From Cordilura impudica (Eukaryota; Arthropoda; Insecta; Diptera; Scathophagidae): DNA of 64,000 nt. Under the pieces are notes generated by a model. That model did no database searches and was not told where the DNA came from. It saw only the letters and a list, made by a program, of their open reading frames with translations. Both the position numbers and the translations under genes were made by a program. Of the stretch, positions 47,147-57,050 are shown piece by piece; the stretch's first letter is position 1; the number at the start of each line of letters is the position of its first letter. Where the stretch lies: NCBI GenBank assembly GCA_963682025.1, contig OY821517.1:108700794-108764793 (forward strand), in the 5' to 3' direction.

Positions 47147-48460
47147 TTTGTATTAATTTTCTCTATTTTAAAAAGACTTCTAAGTAATTATATAACATAT
47201 TATATTCACAGCTATTTAACTAGTATATTCAATACTTCACTCATACGAAAATCTGTTGGTCCAAGATCAATTAAAAATTTCTCCAAAAAATCAATATCAT
47301 CTTTCCAATTAATACAATTTAAATGCCGTGGAATAATATAAAACAAATTTCCATTAAGTTTTGCTCTCAGTATAATACTGTTATTAGAATAAATAAAAAA
47401 TTTATGATCATAAGTTTCCTGTATTTCCTTTTTGAAGCCATATAAGCAGCCACCACTAGGACGACCAACACTATGAGTTTTCTTCGCACCTATCCAATGG
47501 AAACAGTATTTTTTAAAATGTTGAAAAGTGATTTTGTTTGTCTGCTATTACATGCGTTTCAAAAAGAAAAAATGTATTGAATTTATTAATGTATTGTGTA
47601 AAATCTCCAAAATTTTGACCATTGACTAGATTTGCTGCATTGCAAACGAAACTAAATGGCATGTGTTAAATTGCTATTGTGCATACGTATTTAACGTATT
47701 TGATGTACTATTTTTTCAGCCTTCCTACCTCTAACAGTAACTTCAATAAGGCAGTTGTCATTTGATAAAAAATTTCGTAAAAATTCAGCATCAGCATTAA
47801 AGTATTCTACTGCTTTTCCAGTCGACCAGGTATATTTTTTTTGTTTAGGTAAATGCAAAATTCGCCAGGCCTAGTTTTAAAGTTTTTATATAGATTTAAA
47901 GTTTTGCTCAGTTTTCTTAAATTATAACGTACATTTAGCTCATCACTAGTATAATCTTTCTGAATATAAATCGCAGATTCTTTTAGGTTATCTTTTGCAG
48001 CTAAAACATTAATTGCCGGCATATGAGATTCCAGTGCGAATAAAAATTATTATCTGGTGGCAGTAAACGAACAGATACAAAATTTAAGTTAACGTTAAAG
48101 TTTTTAGAATATAAAGCAACAATGTCAATTTGACAGCAGAAATATTGGAGCTATCTAAATCACTAACCACAATGTTTGCCGACCACGTTTTACGATCAAC
48201 ATTTTCCAGGCGATTTGTAAGCTCATTTATATCATTTCCTAATTTTTTATTCTCCATTTAAAGTTCTTCAACTTAATTTTGTATTGCTCTAAAGACATCC
48301 CTTTTGGCAACATCTTATATTTTCTCATTCAGAATACTACAAAAGGTTTGCCATGAAAACACATCAGCGCTTTTTTGTTTTTTGTTTAACAGCTGTTCTG
48401 ATGATTACAACTGACGTTTATTACTCATCTGTTTGTACGGAAGATCGGTACTAAAAAACT
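47147..48460 (-). pseudogene. Second LINE fragment: ORF1 and endonuclease start
   Basis: On the minus strand, near 48270, ENKKLGNDINELTNRLENVD is a short coiled coil followed by ANIVVSDLDSSNISAVKLTL. This is the coiled-coil plus RNA-binding layout of many LINE ORF1 proteins. LNFVSVRLLPPDNNFYSHW and RPGEFCIYLNKKNI follow. At 47670-47240 come SFVCNAANLVNGQNFGDF, FNTFFLFETHVI and GRPSGGCLYGFKKEI, an AP-endonuclease N-terminal region. Frameshifts and stops are present. The fragment ends at the CMC element boundary, and I could not see its continuation on the other side. Confidence 0.6.
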
Positions 48461-48863
48461 TTCCGCTGAGTCTAAAGCGCCAATTACAGCAAAAATAAAA
48501 AATAACCAATTATAGCAACAAATGCAATACCATCAGTAAAGATGATGCAACGAGTTTTAAAGAAAAATTTCCCTTAATGTTGATGTACTTCAATAGTTTG
48601 CAGTGCAATAAAATGCCATTAAAGTTTTAAAGATGAAACTAACCGAGTTTTAGTAAGCTTTAGCAAAAAAGGGTTCAATTTGTAACACAGCTTTAACTTT
48701 CCACTTTATGACAGCTTACGAGCAGAGTTGCCAATACACACATTAATAAATCATAACAAAATTGGTAGTCGTAGGGAGGAGTGGGGATCTATGGTTTGGG
48801 CTATGTTTTAGGCAGAAAATATGACTGAAATAGCGTTTTGTAATTCCGAATATTCAAAGGTTA
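48461..48863. other. AT-rich spacer, nothing recognised
   Basis: No gene or repeat seen between the LINE fragment and the mariner left end. Confidence 0.4.
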
Positions 48864-50005
48864 TAAAGGGTCCGCCAAATAACTTTTTTTTTTTTGAAAA
48901 TATTATAAAAAAAACTACTGAATACTATCTCAAATTTCTTTCTTCAATTTGAAAGTACAATCCGTCCGGTTAATAATGGAAAATAATTTCATTCAAATGG
49001 CTGCCTCGGCTGGCCATGCAGTAGCTTACACGATCGGTCCAATTTTTAAGCACATTATCGATGGTGTGCAGCTGTATTTCACCAATGGCTTCACAAATAT
49101 TGTCCTTCAAAGCGTCAATTGTCTCTGGCTTGTTGGCGTAACACTTATCTTTGAGGGCACCCCACAAATAATAGTCCACCGGTGTCAAATCGCTGCTCCG
49201 AGGTGGCCAAACGACATCAGCTCTGCGGCTGATAATGCGACCAGGGCGCTAAACATCGAGTGTAGCTTCGGCTGTGTGGCACGTAGCGCCGTCCTGTTGA
49301 AACCAAATGTTGCCAATATCCTCCTCTTCAATTTTTGTGAACAAAAATTCGTTCAACATAGCCCGATAATGATCGCCATTGACTGTAACGGCCACTCCTG
49401 GCCCAATTATGCCTCTGGACCAAAATCCGCACCAAACAGTGACTCGTTTTGGGTGTATCGGCTTCTCAATGTATGCGTGCGGGTTTTCTGTACCCCAAAT
49501 GGGACAATTTTGCTTGTTTGCATATCCGCCAAGATCAAAATGAGCTTCATCTGAAAAGATGATTTTTTTTGGCAAAATCGGCATCTTCTGTAAGTCGATC
49601 GCAGGCCCACTTAGCGAAGCGAAAACGTATTGGATGGTAAGTTGGCTTCAACTCCTGAACCAGTTGGACTTTGTATGGCGTCATACCAAGGTCTTTATGC
49701 AAAATTCGTCTCAATGATGTCTCCGAAATGTTCAATTCTTGAGAACGACGGTGAATTGATGTTGATGGCGCTTCACGAACACTTTCTGCCACAGCAGCAA
49801 CATTCTCGGGTGTACGCACTGTTTTTGGCTTTTCGCGCTTTGTTTTATCGATGAGGATGCCAGTTTCTTTCACTTTTTTCACAAGATAACGAACATACGG
49901 AGCTGACGGTGCTTTTCTTCTTCCAAAATCCGTACGCAATTTTCGCACACATTCTGCAACATTACCATGATTTTCAAAGTAATGTCGCAATATTTCCCAG
50001 CATTG

Positions 50006-50044
50006 CACATTGGGGCCAAATGAATGAAAAGTGGCGATTAATTC
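50006..50044 (+). repeat. Transib-2 left terminal inverted repeat
   Basis: Begins CACATTGGGGCCAAATG and continues with AAAAGTGGCGATTAATTC. Pairs with 53824-53862. No clear A-rich nonamer at the 23-bp spacing, unlike Transib-1. Confidence 0.9.
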
Positions 50045-50274
50045 AAAATATGAACTTTAAAATTCATGATCGTGTTTGGTACCGGGTGCAAGTGGATAAA
50101 ATTCTGCATCACTAATTGCAAAAATTATACCTTTAAGTTGTTTGCTTTAGTTGAAGTGAGCACTTAAAGTTGAATAATTGTTATTTTTTTTGTGCATATT
50201 GAAAAAAAGTGAAAATTTTGATATTTCAATTGATAATTTTTTCTATTAATACTTCTAAAAGTTAAATTTTTATA

Positions 50275-52595
50275 ATGGAACCGTCAACTTCAGGTAGTTT
50301 ACTATATAGTACATGTTTTTTTGTTTAAATAAATGTTTTAAAAATATTAAATGTTAATAAAATAAAATTAGCCCAAAAATGGGCTATTTTTGATTTATAT
50401 ATGGAGTTTCAACAACTTTGTTCGTGAGCTTGCGTAAAATCGTCTATATAGTGTTATAACATCAGATCTCAACTAATAAACCCCAAAATATTTTTTTCCG
50501 ATTTTTTGCGATTTTTGAGTTATGCTTGTTTTTGTGAAATAACTCAAGATGCTAAAAATCCACAAATATGAAAAAAAAAAACAAAACAAAACATCAAGTT
50601 GTTTTTACTTTGTTTTGTCATTATTTTCGTTATAGTAGTTGTTATTGTAGCTAAAAAATGTGTTGTTAATTAGAGATGGGGGCGTGAGTAACTTTAATTC
50701 ACGCATGCTCACGTGATTGCGTATGTTGGGTTTATTTACTATGAATAAAACTAATTAAATTATTTTACATGTGTTTATGATATTTCAATGAATTTTACTT
50801 AAACATTTGTTAATTTTAAATTATTAGAAAATTGTATATGGCACAAGTGCACTATTTTGAAAAATTGAAGGAGGTCACGCTCCCATCCCTATTTATTATT
50901 GTCATTTATTTGAGTCCTACATAATAACTGTTGGTCATATACATGCATCATATGAGTAAAGTTTTAATTTTGTTTTAAGCTGGTGATATCAATCTACTAA
51001 TATAATGATAATACATTTTTAAGAATTTCTATCCATCTGTAGGGTATTATTGATTCGGTACTGACACGTTTATTTATTGTTTTAGCTGTAAATGTTTTGT
51101 GATGTGATGTTACATATTTAAAGTGTTGTGAATGTGTAAATTATTCGGTACAGGGTTAAAGGAATTACTTTTTGCAAATTTTAAACGAATAGAAATCTTA
51201 TTAATTTTAGGAACATGTCCCAAAACAATTTTCATTCCTCGTCATGAGTTGCATAATTTTATGAGGAGTGCAGAACCTAAATCGCTTCAGGATAAATTTA
51301 AACTTTTGAGATGGGAAGTAATAAAACGTGTCGACCCTTCGGATATGGTAGATTTTATGACAAGGTTTCATAATTTTTGCTCTAGCTATGAGATTCGGTG
51401 GCAAAAATGTCATAGAAAGAATGAAATTTTTGTAAAAAATAATAAGAATTGGCTGGATGCCTCAATCTCATTCAGTCCACCACCAGAACCACAACAAAAA
51501 AGAGGTCGCAATGATCTCTCATTTGAAGAGTGCAAAGAAAAAACAAAAGTTAAGAAATGTAAAGACATAAGAGATCAAATTTCTTTGCCTGTTTTGGCTT
51601 ACGCCACACAAATGAGCTTGAGAGCTGTTGGAAAAATAGATGAGTCGAAAATTGTTAAGGAAATAATATCATCTCCAACAAAATCCCAAAAATACCGAAA
51701 AAGTATAGAACAGGTACCACCACAGCAGTTAACTCCGGATGAAGCTCTGTCTGTTTTGGTAGAAGCGAAGCTAAGTCGCCACCAATATAATGTTATTAGA
51801 AAGGTTGCACCTGAGAAATTTCCATCATATAAATTGGTCCAAAGAGCTAAGAAAAAATGTTACCCAAAGGGAGAACAAATGAAAATTTCTGAAACATCAG
51901 CGCAAGTTAGCCTACAAGGAATATTGGATCATACCACTGAACGCCTTTTGTCGGTTAAAAATGCAGATTTAAATTCGTTAGACAACGAAGAAATCGAAAA
52001 AATTACTTTATACACTAAGTGGGGCTTTGACGGAAGTTCAGGGCATAGTTCTTACAAACAAGCCTTTCATGACAGTAATGCATCTGATTCTTCTGTATTT
52101 ATTACGTCAATTGTACCATTAAAATTAGTTTGTAAAAACAAAATCATTTGGCATAATCCTCGACCGTCTTCAACTAGGTTTTGCAGGCCATTAAAAATTG
52201 AAGTTATGAAAGAAACGGTCAACAGTATTAAAACAGAAAGAGAAAGAGTGGAGACAGAAAAAAATGCTCTTATCGATACAGTGATATCAGTTGGAGAAAG
52301 AAAGATAAAAGTGAACCACAAACTAATTCTCGTTATGATTGACGGTAAAGTGTGTAACGCGATTACAGACACAAAGTCCACACAAAAGTGCTACATATGT
52401 GGCGCTACCAGCAAGGAGTGCAACAATATTGAACAAATGATTTCTAGAGATTCCAACGTAGACTTCATGGAGTTCGGTTTGTCTGTCCTACATGGCTGGA
52501 TAAGATTTTTTGAATGTCTTATTCACTTGGCATATAAACTTCCAATTCAAAAATGGCAGGCAAGAAGTGACGAAGAAAAAAAAAATTATTGCTGA
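50275..52595 (+). CDS. Transib-2 transposase, exons 1-2 up to frameshift
   Basis: A two-exon model fits. Exon 1 is 50275-50293 (MEPSTS plus one base) with donor CAG/GTAGTT. Exon 2 starts at 51211 after the acceptor TTATTAATTTTAG, in phase, giving GTCPKTIFIPRHELHNF. An unspliced start at 51132 is the alternative. Key blocks are TPDEALSVLVEAKLSRHQY (about 51735), KWGFDGSSGHSSYKQAF with the first catalytic Asp (about 52018), and VFITSIVPLKL. LILVMIDGKVCNAIT follows with the second Asp (about 52325), then a QKCYICGAT zinc-ligand pair and SVLHGWIRFFECLIHLAYK. These follow RAG1 core order (Asp600, Asp708, CxxC). The frame ends at a TGA (52593-52595) after an A-run. Confidence 0.85.
52576..52585 (+). 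other. A10 run at the frame change of Transib-2
   Basis: Ten consecutive A residues sit exactly where the frame must shift. Nine would keep the frame. This is a typical site for indel mutation, sequencing error or, less likely, ribosomal or polymerase slippage. Confidence 0.8.
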
Positions 52596-53259
52596 AACTA
52601 AAAGTCGTATTCAACGCGAATTTAAAAAGAGAACGGGATTGATCATTGATCAACCAAAACCTGGTTTTGGTAACTCTAATGACGGGAATACTGCAAGACG
52701 TTTTTTTAAGAATGCAGAAGTATCTGCTGAAATTACTAATATTGATTTAGAGTTGATCAAAAATATGCACACAATATTAATTGTAGTTTCTAGTGGTATT
52801 GAGGTCAACATTGAAAAATTTACAAACTTCGCTAATAACACTGCCAGGCTATTTGTGAAAAAATATCCATGGTACTATATGCCTCCTACTCTTCACAAAT
52901 ATTTTATTCATGGGCCTGAAATTATATCATTATCGCCATTGCCAATTGGTCAGTTAACCGAAGAGTCTCAGGAAGCCAGAAATAAAGATTTTAAAAGTTA
53001 TAGGGAGAATTTTTCCCGTAAATGCAGTCGAGAAAAAACAATGGAAGATATCTTTAATAGATTTCTCTTAAGTTCAGATCCGTTTATAACAAGCATGAAC
53101 AATAGTTCTAAAAAGAAAAAAGAGCTAATGCCAAAATCTGCATTGGAGTTGCTTGTACTTCCCAGCAATCAAAATAGCAATGATGAAGATGGAGATGAAG
53201 ATGGAGATGAAGATGGAGATGAAGATGAAGATGAAGATGAAGATGGAGATGAAGATTAA
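52586..53259 (+). CDS. Transib-2 transposase C-terminal part (after frameshift)
   Basis: The frame continues the same protein one base shifted after the ten-A run at 52576-52585. It is open to a TAA at 53257-53259. It encodes the RAG1-like zinc-binding and catalytic end: RIQREFKKRTGLIID, PGFGNSNDGNTARRFF, YYMPPTLHKYFIHGPEII, PIGQLTEESQEARNKDFKSY with the third catalytic acid (a Glu in TEESQE), and DIFNRFLLSSDPFITS. The C-terminus is an acidic tail of repeated Asp/Glu/Gly made from a GATGAAGATGGA microsatellite (53172-53256). One extra A in the run would explain the break. A programmed slip is possible but unproven. Confidence 0.85.
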
Positions 53260-53823
53260 GATTATTGTAACGAATTAATTTATGATTATGAAATTGAATG
53301 TGAAGTAAATACTAACATTGAAGGTAATAATGATTATAATAAAAAATTGTTGTTTTCAAAAAAAAAAAAAAAAAAAATAGAATAACCGAATTTAATTAAA
53401 TTTTTTTTAAATAGTGTGTTTATGGTTATTTATCAATAAAAAAACAATTAGATTCTCAAATGTTTCATTTTTGAGCAAAATTTTAAAATTTCGAGAAAAA
53501 AGGTATGATTTTAATTTAAAAATTTTCTAATAAAAATACATATAAAATATTTATTCCTTATTATTTTTAAAAATCTTACTTATTTTTCTTACAGTACATT
53601 TAGTATGCTTTAATTTGCAATTTAATTGAATAATTTATAGCGCACCGTTCCAAAGTTACAGCAAAAAATGTGAAAAAAGAGGATTTTTTACAGAACACAA
53701 AATTACCCATAAAGGGTTAAAAAATGTGTTTTTTCACTCTGTTTTTTTTTTAAATGTTGGTTTTTTATGTATTTATAAATATTCATTAATAAAAAAATTT
53801 TTTTTTTAAATTATGACTTCTAA

Positions 53824-53862
53824 GAATTAATCGCCACTTTTCATGCATTTGGCCCCACTGTG
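53824..53862 (-). repeat. Transib-2 right terminal inverted repeat
   Basis: On the minus strand it begins CACAGTGGGGCCAAATGC. Two differences from the left end: the heptamer position five and one base after AAATG. Confidence 0.9.
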
Positions 53863-54039
53863 CATTGTTCAAGCATATACACAACCATATTCGTTCAGCG
53901 GAAGGATAAAACTAATTATCTGTCAAATCAGACATGAGCTAAGTGTTACCATTCACGAAGTAAGCACTAGTTGAAAAAAAAAACGTTAGATGGCGGACCC
54001 TTTAGTAATATATCTATCTTCGTAACAAGGCAATTTTTT

Positions 54040-54255
54040 AAGGACCTTCACTTATTTTAGAAAGCGACCTTTCCATTAAATGTTACTTATTATTAAAAGG
54101 CAAATTTTATACACGTTAGTTAGTTTGAGGAAAATAAACTTTGTTTTAGAAAAGATACTTTTTAAATAAAATGTACTTTTGAAGCAAATGTACTTTTTTA
54201 ATTTTTAATTTTTAAAGAAAATATATATTTTTTTGAAAAAAAAAATATTTGCTAG
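54040..54255. repeat. Degenerate repeat E, second tract
   Basis: Units such as AAATGTACTTTTTTAA and TTAGAAAAGATACTTTTT match the texture at 42390-43010. Follows directly after the mariner. Confidence 0.55.
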
Positions 54256-54334
54256 TTCCAAAGACGTAAAAAATTTTCCATATGAACCCATCTTCCTGAG
54301 TTTTAAAGGGAAAAACCAGATCTAAAAAATTTTT

Positions 54335-54900
54335 TTTCGCCTCTTTTACTTTGACGCTCGGCTTCTGGTGGTATACAATTGGTCATGTAAGGTGTAAGGG
54401 ATACGTGCAACGCAAGCCCAAAATATTTGTATGCCATATGTTTCAGGTTTTGAAGGCATACTGCGTAAAATTGGTATGCCCGCGATATTCATACATCTGC
54501 TCATCAATAGCTATGTATGTATTCACTAGTATTATAACTTTGACCTAAATTGGCGTTAAACTTCATCTAAATTAGCTTCTTTATCAGACTTTCCACGTAT
54601 ATCTCGTGTATTATATTCTGGTGTAGTTTTCTGTCCTTTATTTAGTCACTTGACAAAATACTCTTAAATATTTCTTTGGCTGCAATAAACTTTGGCTGCA
54701 CTCACACGTTGTGGTAAAATATTTTATTTTACAGTCTGGGATTCGGGAAATGGGCTAAGTTGCCAGCAATTTCCATCTCCACTACAAAGTTCACTTCTTG
54801 TCTGAAATGCATCACTCTGATAGGCATTCCTCAGAGTCAAACGAATCTTCATTTGATTCTATAGTACCTTGCAGCGCATTAGAAGGTGATTTTCTGCCGC
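54335..54900 (-). pseudogene. piggyBac-like transposase remnant
   Basis: On the minus strand, at about 54525-54345, the peptide YIAIDEQMYEYRGHTNFTQY is followed by NIWHTNILGLRCTYPL and MYTT. It aligns with the piggyBac block that has DEQL, RGR, QY, KYGIKIWWLCD and IYTG; the Asp of DEQ is the first catalytic acid. At higher coordinates, about 54890-54830, ESNEDSFDSEECLSE recalls the acidic N-terminus of these proteins. Stops and frameshifts are frequent, and no ends were found. Confidence 0.6.
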
Positions 54901-54939
54901 GCACATAAGGGATAATAAAGACGTAATGTGTGTTTGTTT

Positions 54940-55350
54940 GTTTGCTTGTTTGTAGAAGGTAATCTCAGTAGCTACTCATATGATCATTCTAAAATTTTCA
55001 TAGAGTCTTACTGTGGATATGGGAAGTGCTATAGGCTATATTTTTAGTGGGCATGGCACTTCTCATACAAGTAAATTATTAATATAACATATATATAGTA
55101 CTATGATGGGGAGAGCTTTGCAAATTTGTGTGAGGTCACCTATTATTAATGTTAGTAGCTATGCCGGAAATGGGCGGGATCGCATTAGTGGGCGTGGTAC
55201 CTGCCATACAAAGCAATTACTCAATACCATGTATATCGAGTACTATGACAGAGACATATTTGAAAATTTGTCGAATAAATAGTGAGCGGGATCGGAATTA
55301 CTCTATTATTGAGAGCCATGGGACTTTGCGTGAGCCCTTTCACAAATGTT
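54940..55350 (+). repeat. Interspersed repeat C, longest copy
   Basis: Contains GTGGGCATGGCACTTCTCAT, GTACTATGATGGGGAGAGCT, TATTATTAATGTTAG and GGGCGTGGTACCTGCCATAC, in a loose repeat of about 160 bp. Related fragments lie at 11330-11470 and 11950-12080. GGGCGTGG motifs also recur in the terminal array after 62.9 kb. Confidence 0.5.
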
Positions 55351-55415
55351 AAAAAATCTTAACCGTTATTTTTATGTTTGTATATTCTAATGCTTTCTTT
55401 CAATTGTTATCAATG

Positions 55416-55800
55416 ATGGCAAAAATAAAGTTTTACGAAGAGTTAAAAACCAGAATAAAAGACTATTTTAGTGCTGGTCATAAGCGAAAGATTATATGAG
55501 AGAAATATTCTATGAATAAATCCAAAATTTCATTTTATGGCGCAGGCTCTATAAAACTAGTCAAAGACAGGATAAATTAATAGCAAGGGAGTTTAAAAAT
55601 TAACAATTGAGGCTGATCTTGGTTGTTATCATCCTGTGAGACAACCACTGATTTCATAGAAAAATCGTCGGGCTAGCATTAATGAACATGAAGTGGAATT
55701 AGGATAGTATTGGCGAATACTGTAACTGAAAAAATTTAACATTTAAACGGCCATAAAATATACCTTCACCCACACAGGACCAAATGCTTTAAGGGCTTAC
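55416..55800 (+). pseudogene. Tc1-like transposase N-terminal remnant
   Basis: The ATG at 55416 opens a frame that reads MAKIKFYEELKTRIKDYFSA, then GHKRKII, a stop, and EKYSMNKSKISFY. It looks like the first helix-turn-helix of Tc1 transposases. Further on, HPVRQPLIS and KNRRASINEHE resemble the RPVKKPLIS-KNRxARLxFA block. The catalytic domain is absent. The family call rests on two blocks. Confidence 0.5.
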
Positions 55801-56269
55801 TATAATGACCGAATACAATCGTTCGTTATAAAAATCATCCACCCCCAAGACCGCGAACAGTATTTGTACCACAGTATTATCGTAAAGTAAAACTATCCAT
55901 TGTTTTGTCAACAGGATAAAATTTAAAGTCTTAAGATTCGTTGTTTTTTTCGGAAGTTAACAAAAATATATTTTTGTAGTTTAAATAATTAATATAATAA
56001 TTACGCAAACAATGTAGCGGGTATGCTGCTAGGTAAATATAAACCACAAAATGTTCGCATTATTGCTTTTTTTTATGAAACTCAAGCAATCATACTATGA
56101 TAACTGGAATTGGGCAAACGTATTCACCAAAGGGTTATTTAGTCAAAAACATAACGAATTTTTTTTTATTATGTATTACGAAAACGAGCCACAAGGTCAG
56201 GAGTGTCATACCGAATAAAACAGCGTGGCAGCCCGTGATGTAATATGTATCGTACGTAAGAAAAGTTAT

Positions 56270-56640
56270 TTGTTTAAGAATATAAATATACTTGTTTAAG
56301 AGAATGTACTTTTTTATGATGATTTTTTTTTTTTTTTGAGGAATATATACTCCTTAAGGGAAGGTACTTTTTTAAGAAAAGGTACTTTTATAAGAAAATG
56401 TACTTTTTGAATAAAAACACTTTTTTTAGAAAAGGTAAAGGTAATTTCCATAAAAAACGGAATTTATGAAAATGGTTCTGTTTCAAAAGAGTATTTTTTT
56501 GAACGATAATTTTTTAAAAGGATCGTACTCATCCAAGTAAAGATACTGATTTGAACGTGTGGATTTTAAAAGAAGAGGTGGTTATTTAAGAATCCGTACT
56601 TTAAAAAAAAAATTACTATTTAATGAAAAGTAAATCGTGT
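56270..56640. repeat. Degenerate repeat E, third tract
   Basis: Runs like AAGGTACTTTTTTAAGAAAA and TAAGAAAATGTACTTTTTGA alternate, as in 42390-43010. Confidence 0.6.
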
Positions 56641-56807
56641 GTGATGCTCATTATTGCATCATTACTATGACAAAAATAGTTGTAATAACTTAATAAATTG
56701 TATCGCACCTGTACCTCTAAAGGGAGTGAACTCAAAATTTTTCAATTTTCACTTTTTGCAAGAAAACGATACACAGTGGTCATATTTATCTACTGTAAAA
56801 ATCTTAC

Positions 56808-56978
56808 TGTTGGAAATCAACTTTATCATTTCCTACTGTATCAAAAAGAAACAATAGTTCATAGAAAATTAAGTTTTTATTTTAATGTTCTACAAAATAT
56901 TTACTTCACTTTTATTTTGAACTCTCACAATAAACCACATTATTTTTTCTTTAAACTCTGCGTGTATATATTTCAATA
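56808..56978 (+). repeat. Copia 5' LTR
   Basis: Starts TGTTGGAAATCAAC, as Drosophila copia LTRs start TGTTGGAA, and ends TATATTTCAATA. CAATAAA-like sequence lies at about 56927-56935. Confidence 0.95.
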
Positions 56979-56995
56979 GGTTATGGGCCCAGCAC
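56979..56995 (+). other. Primer-binding site (initiator tRNA-Met anticodon arm)
   Basis: GGTTATGGGCCCAGCAC directly follows the LTR. It is complementary to the anticodon arm of insect initiator tRNA-Met, not to its 3' end. This is the copia-type use of a cleaved half-tRNA primer. Confidence 0.9.
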
Positions 56996-57050
56996 CCAAA
57001 CCTCGCGTGAGTTAATAAATAATTGTGTACAGAAGTTAATAAAGAAGAAA

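Larger units (their letters stand above)
50006..53862 (+). mobile_element. Transib-2: nearly intact Transib-family transposon
   Basis: A 3857-bp element with 39-bp inverted ends (50006-50044 and 53824-53862; two mismatches). It has a 5-bp target duplication CATTG at 50001-50005 and 53863-53867. The right end reads CACAGTG on the minus strand; the left reads CACATTG. It lies inside the mariner transposase gene, so it is younger than that mariner. TIR core CACAGTGGGGCC differs from Transib-1 (CACAGTGGCGCC), so two families are present. Confidence 0.93.
48970..53888 (-). pseudogene. mariner transposase interrupted by Transib-2
   Basis: The start codon and first codons are at 53888-53863. Transib-2 follows, and the frame resumes at 50005 with CWEILRHYFENHGN and helix-turn-helix regions. 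SPAPYVRYLVKKVKE-like and TSIHRRSQELNISETSLRRI blocks come next. A frameshift in an A-run near 49570 precedes IIFSDEAHFDLGGYANKQNC (first Asp). FQQDGATCHTA holds the second. A stop lies near 49252, and WPPRSSDLTPVDYYLWG (about 49200) has the third. Spacing between the second and third Asp is 38 here, against 41 expected if a 3-residue gap is allowed. A block is also missing after GIIGPG. The C-terminus SRGSHLNEIIFHY is intact. Dead by insertion, frameshift, stop and deletions. Confidence 0.88.
48866..54002 (-). mobile_element. mariner element, rosa/DD41D type, split by Transib-2
   Basis: The inverted ends are AAGGGTCCGCCAAATAAC at 48866 and GTTAGATGGCGGACCCTT ending at 54002. The TA target is duplicated at 48864-48865 and 54003-54004. 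Removing Transib-2 and one CATTG leaves about 1.27 kb, the normal mariner size. The transposase is on the minus strand, so its 5' end is at the right. The DD41D (rosa-like) assignment comes from the transposase sequence and is inference. Confidence 0.88.

Noticed and set aside
48949..49554. 201-residue plus-strand ORF
   Set aside because: It is the antisense of the mariner transposase, whose minus-strand blocks are clear.
52510..52595. Programmed frameshift in Transib-2
   Set aside because: The A10 run could slip, but a simple one-base insertion explains it equally well and no stimulatory structure was seen.
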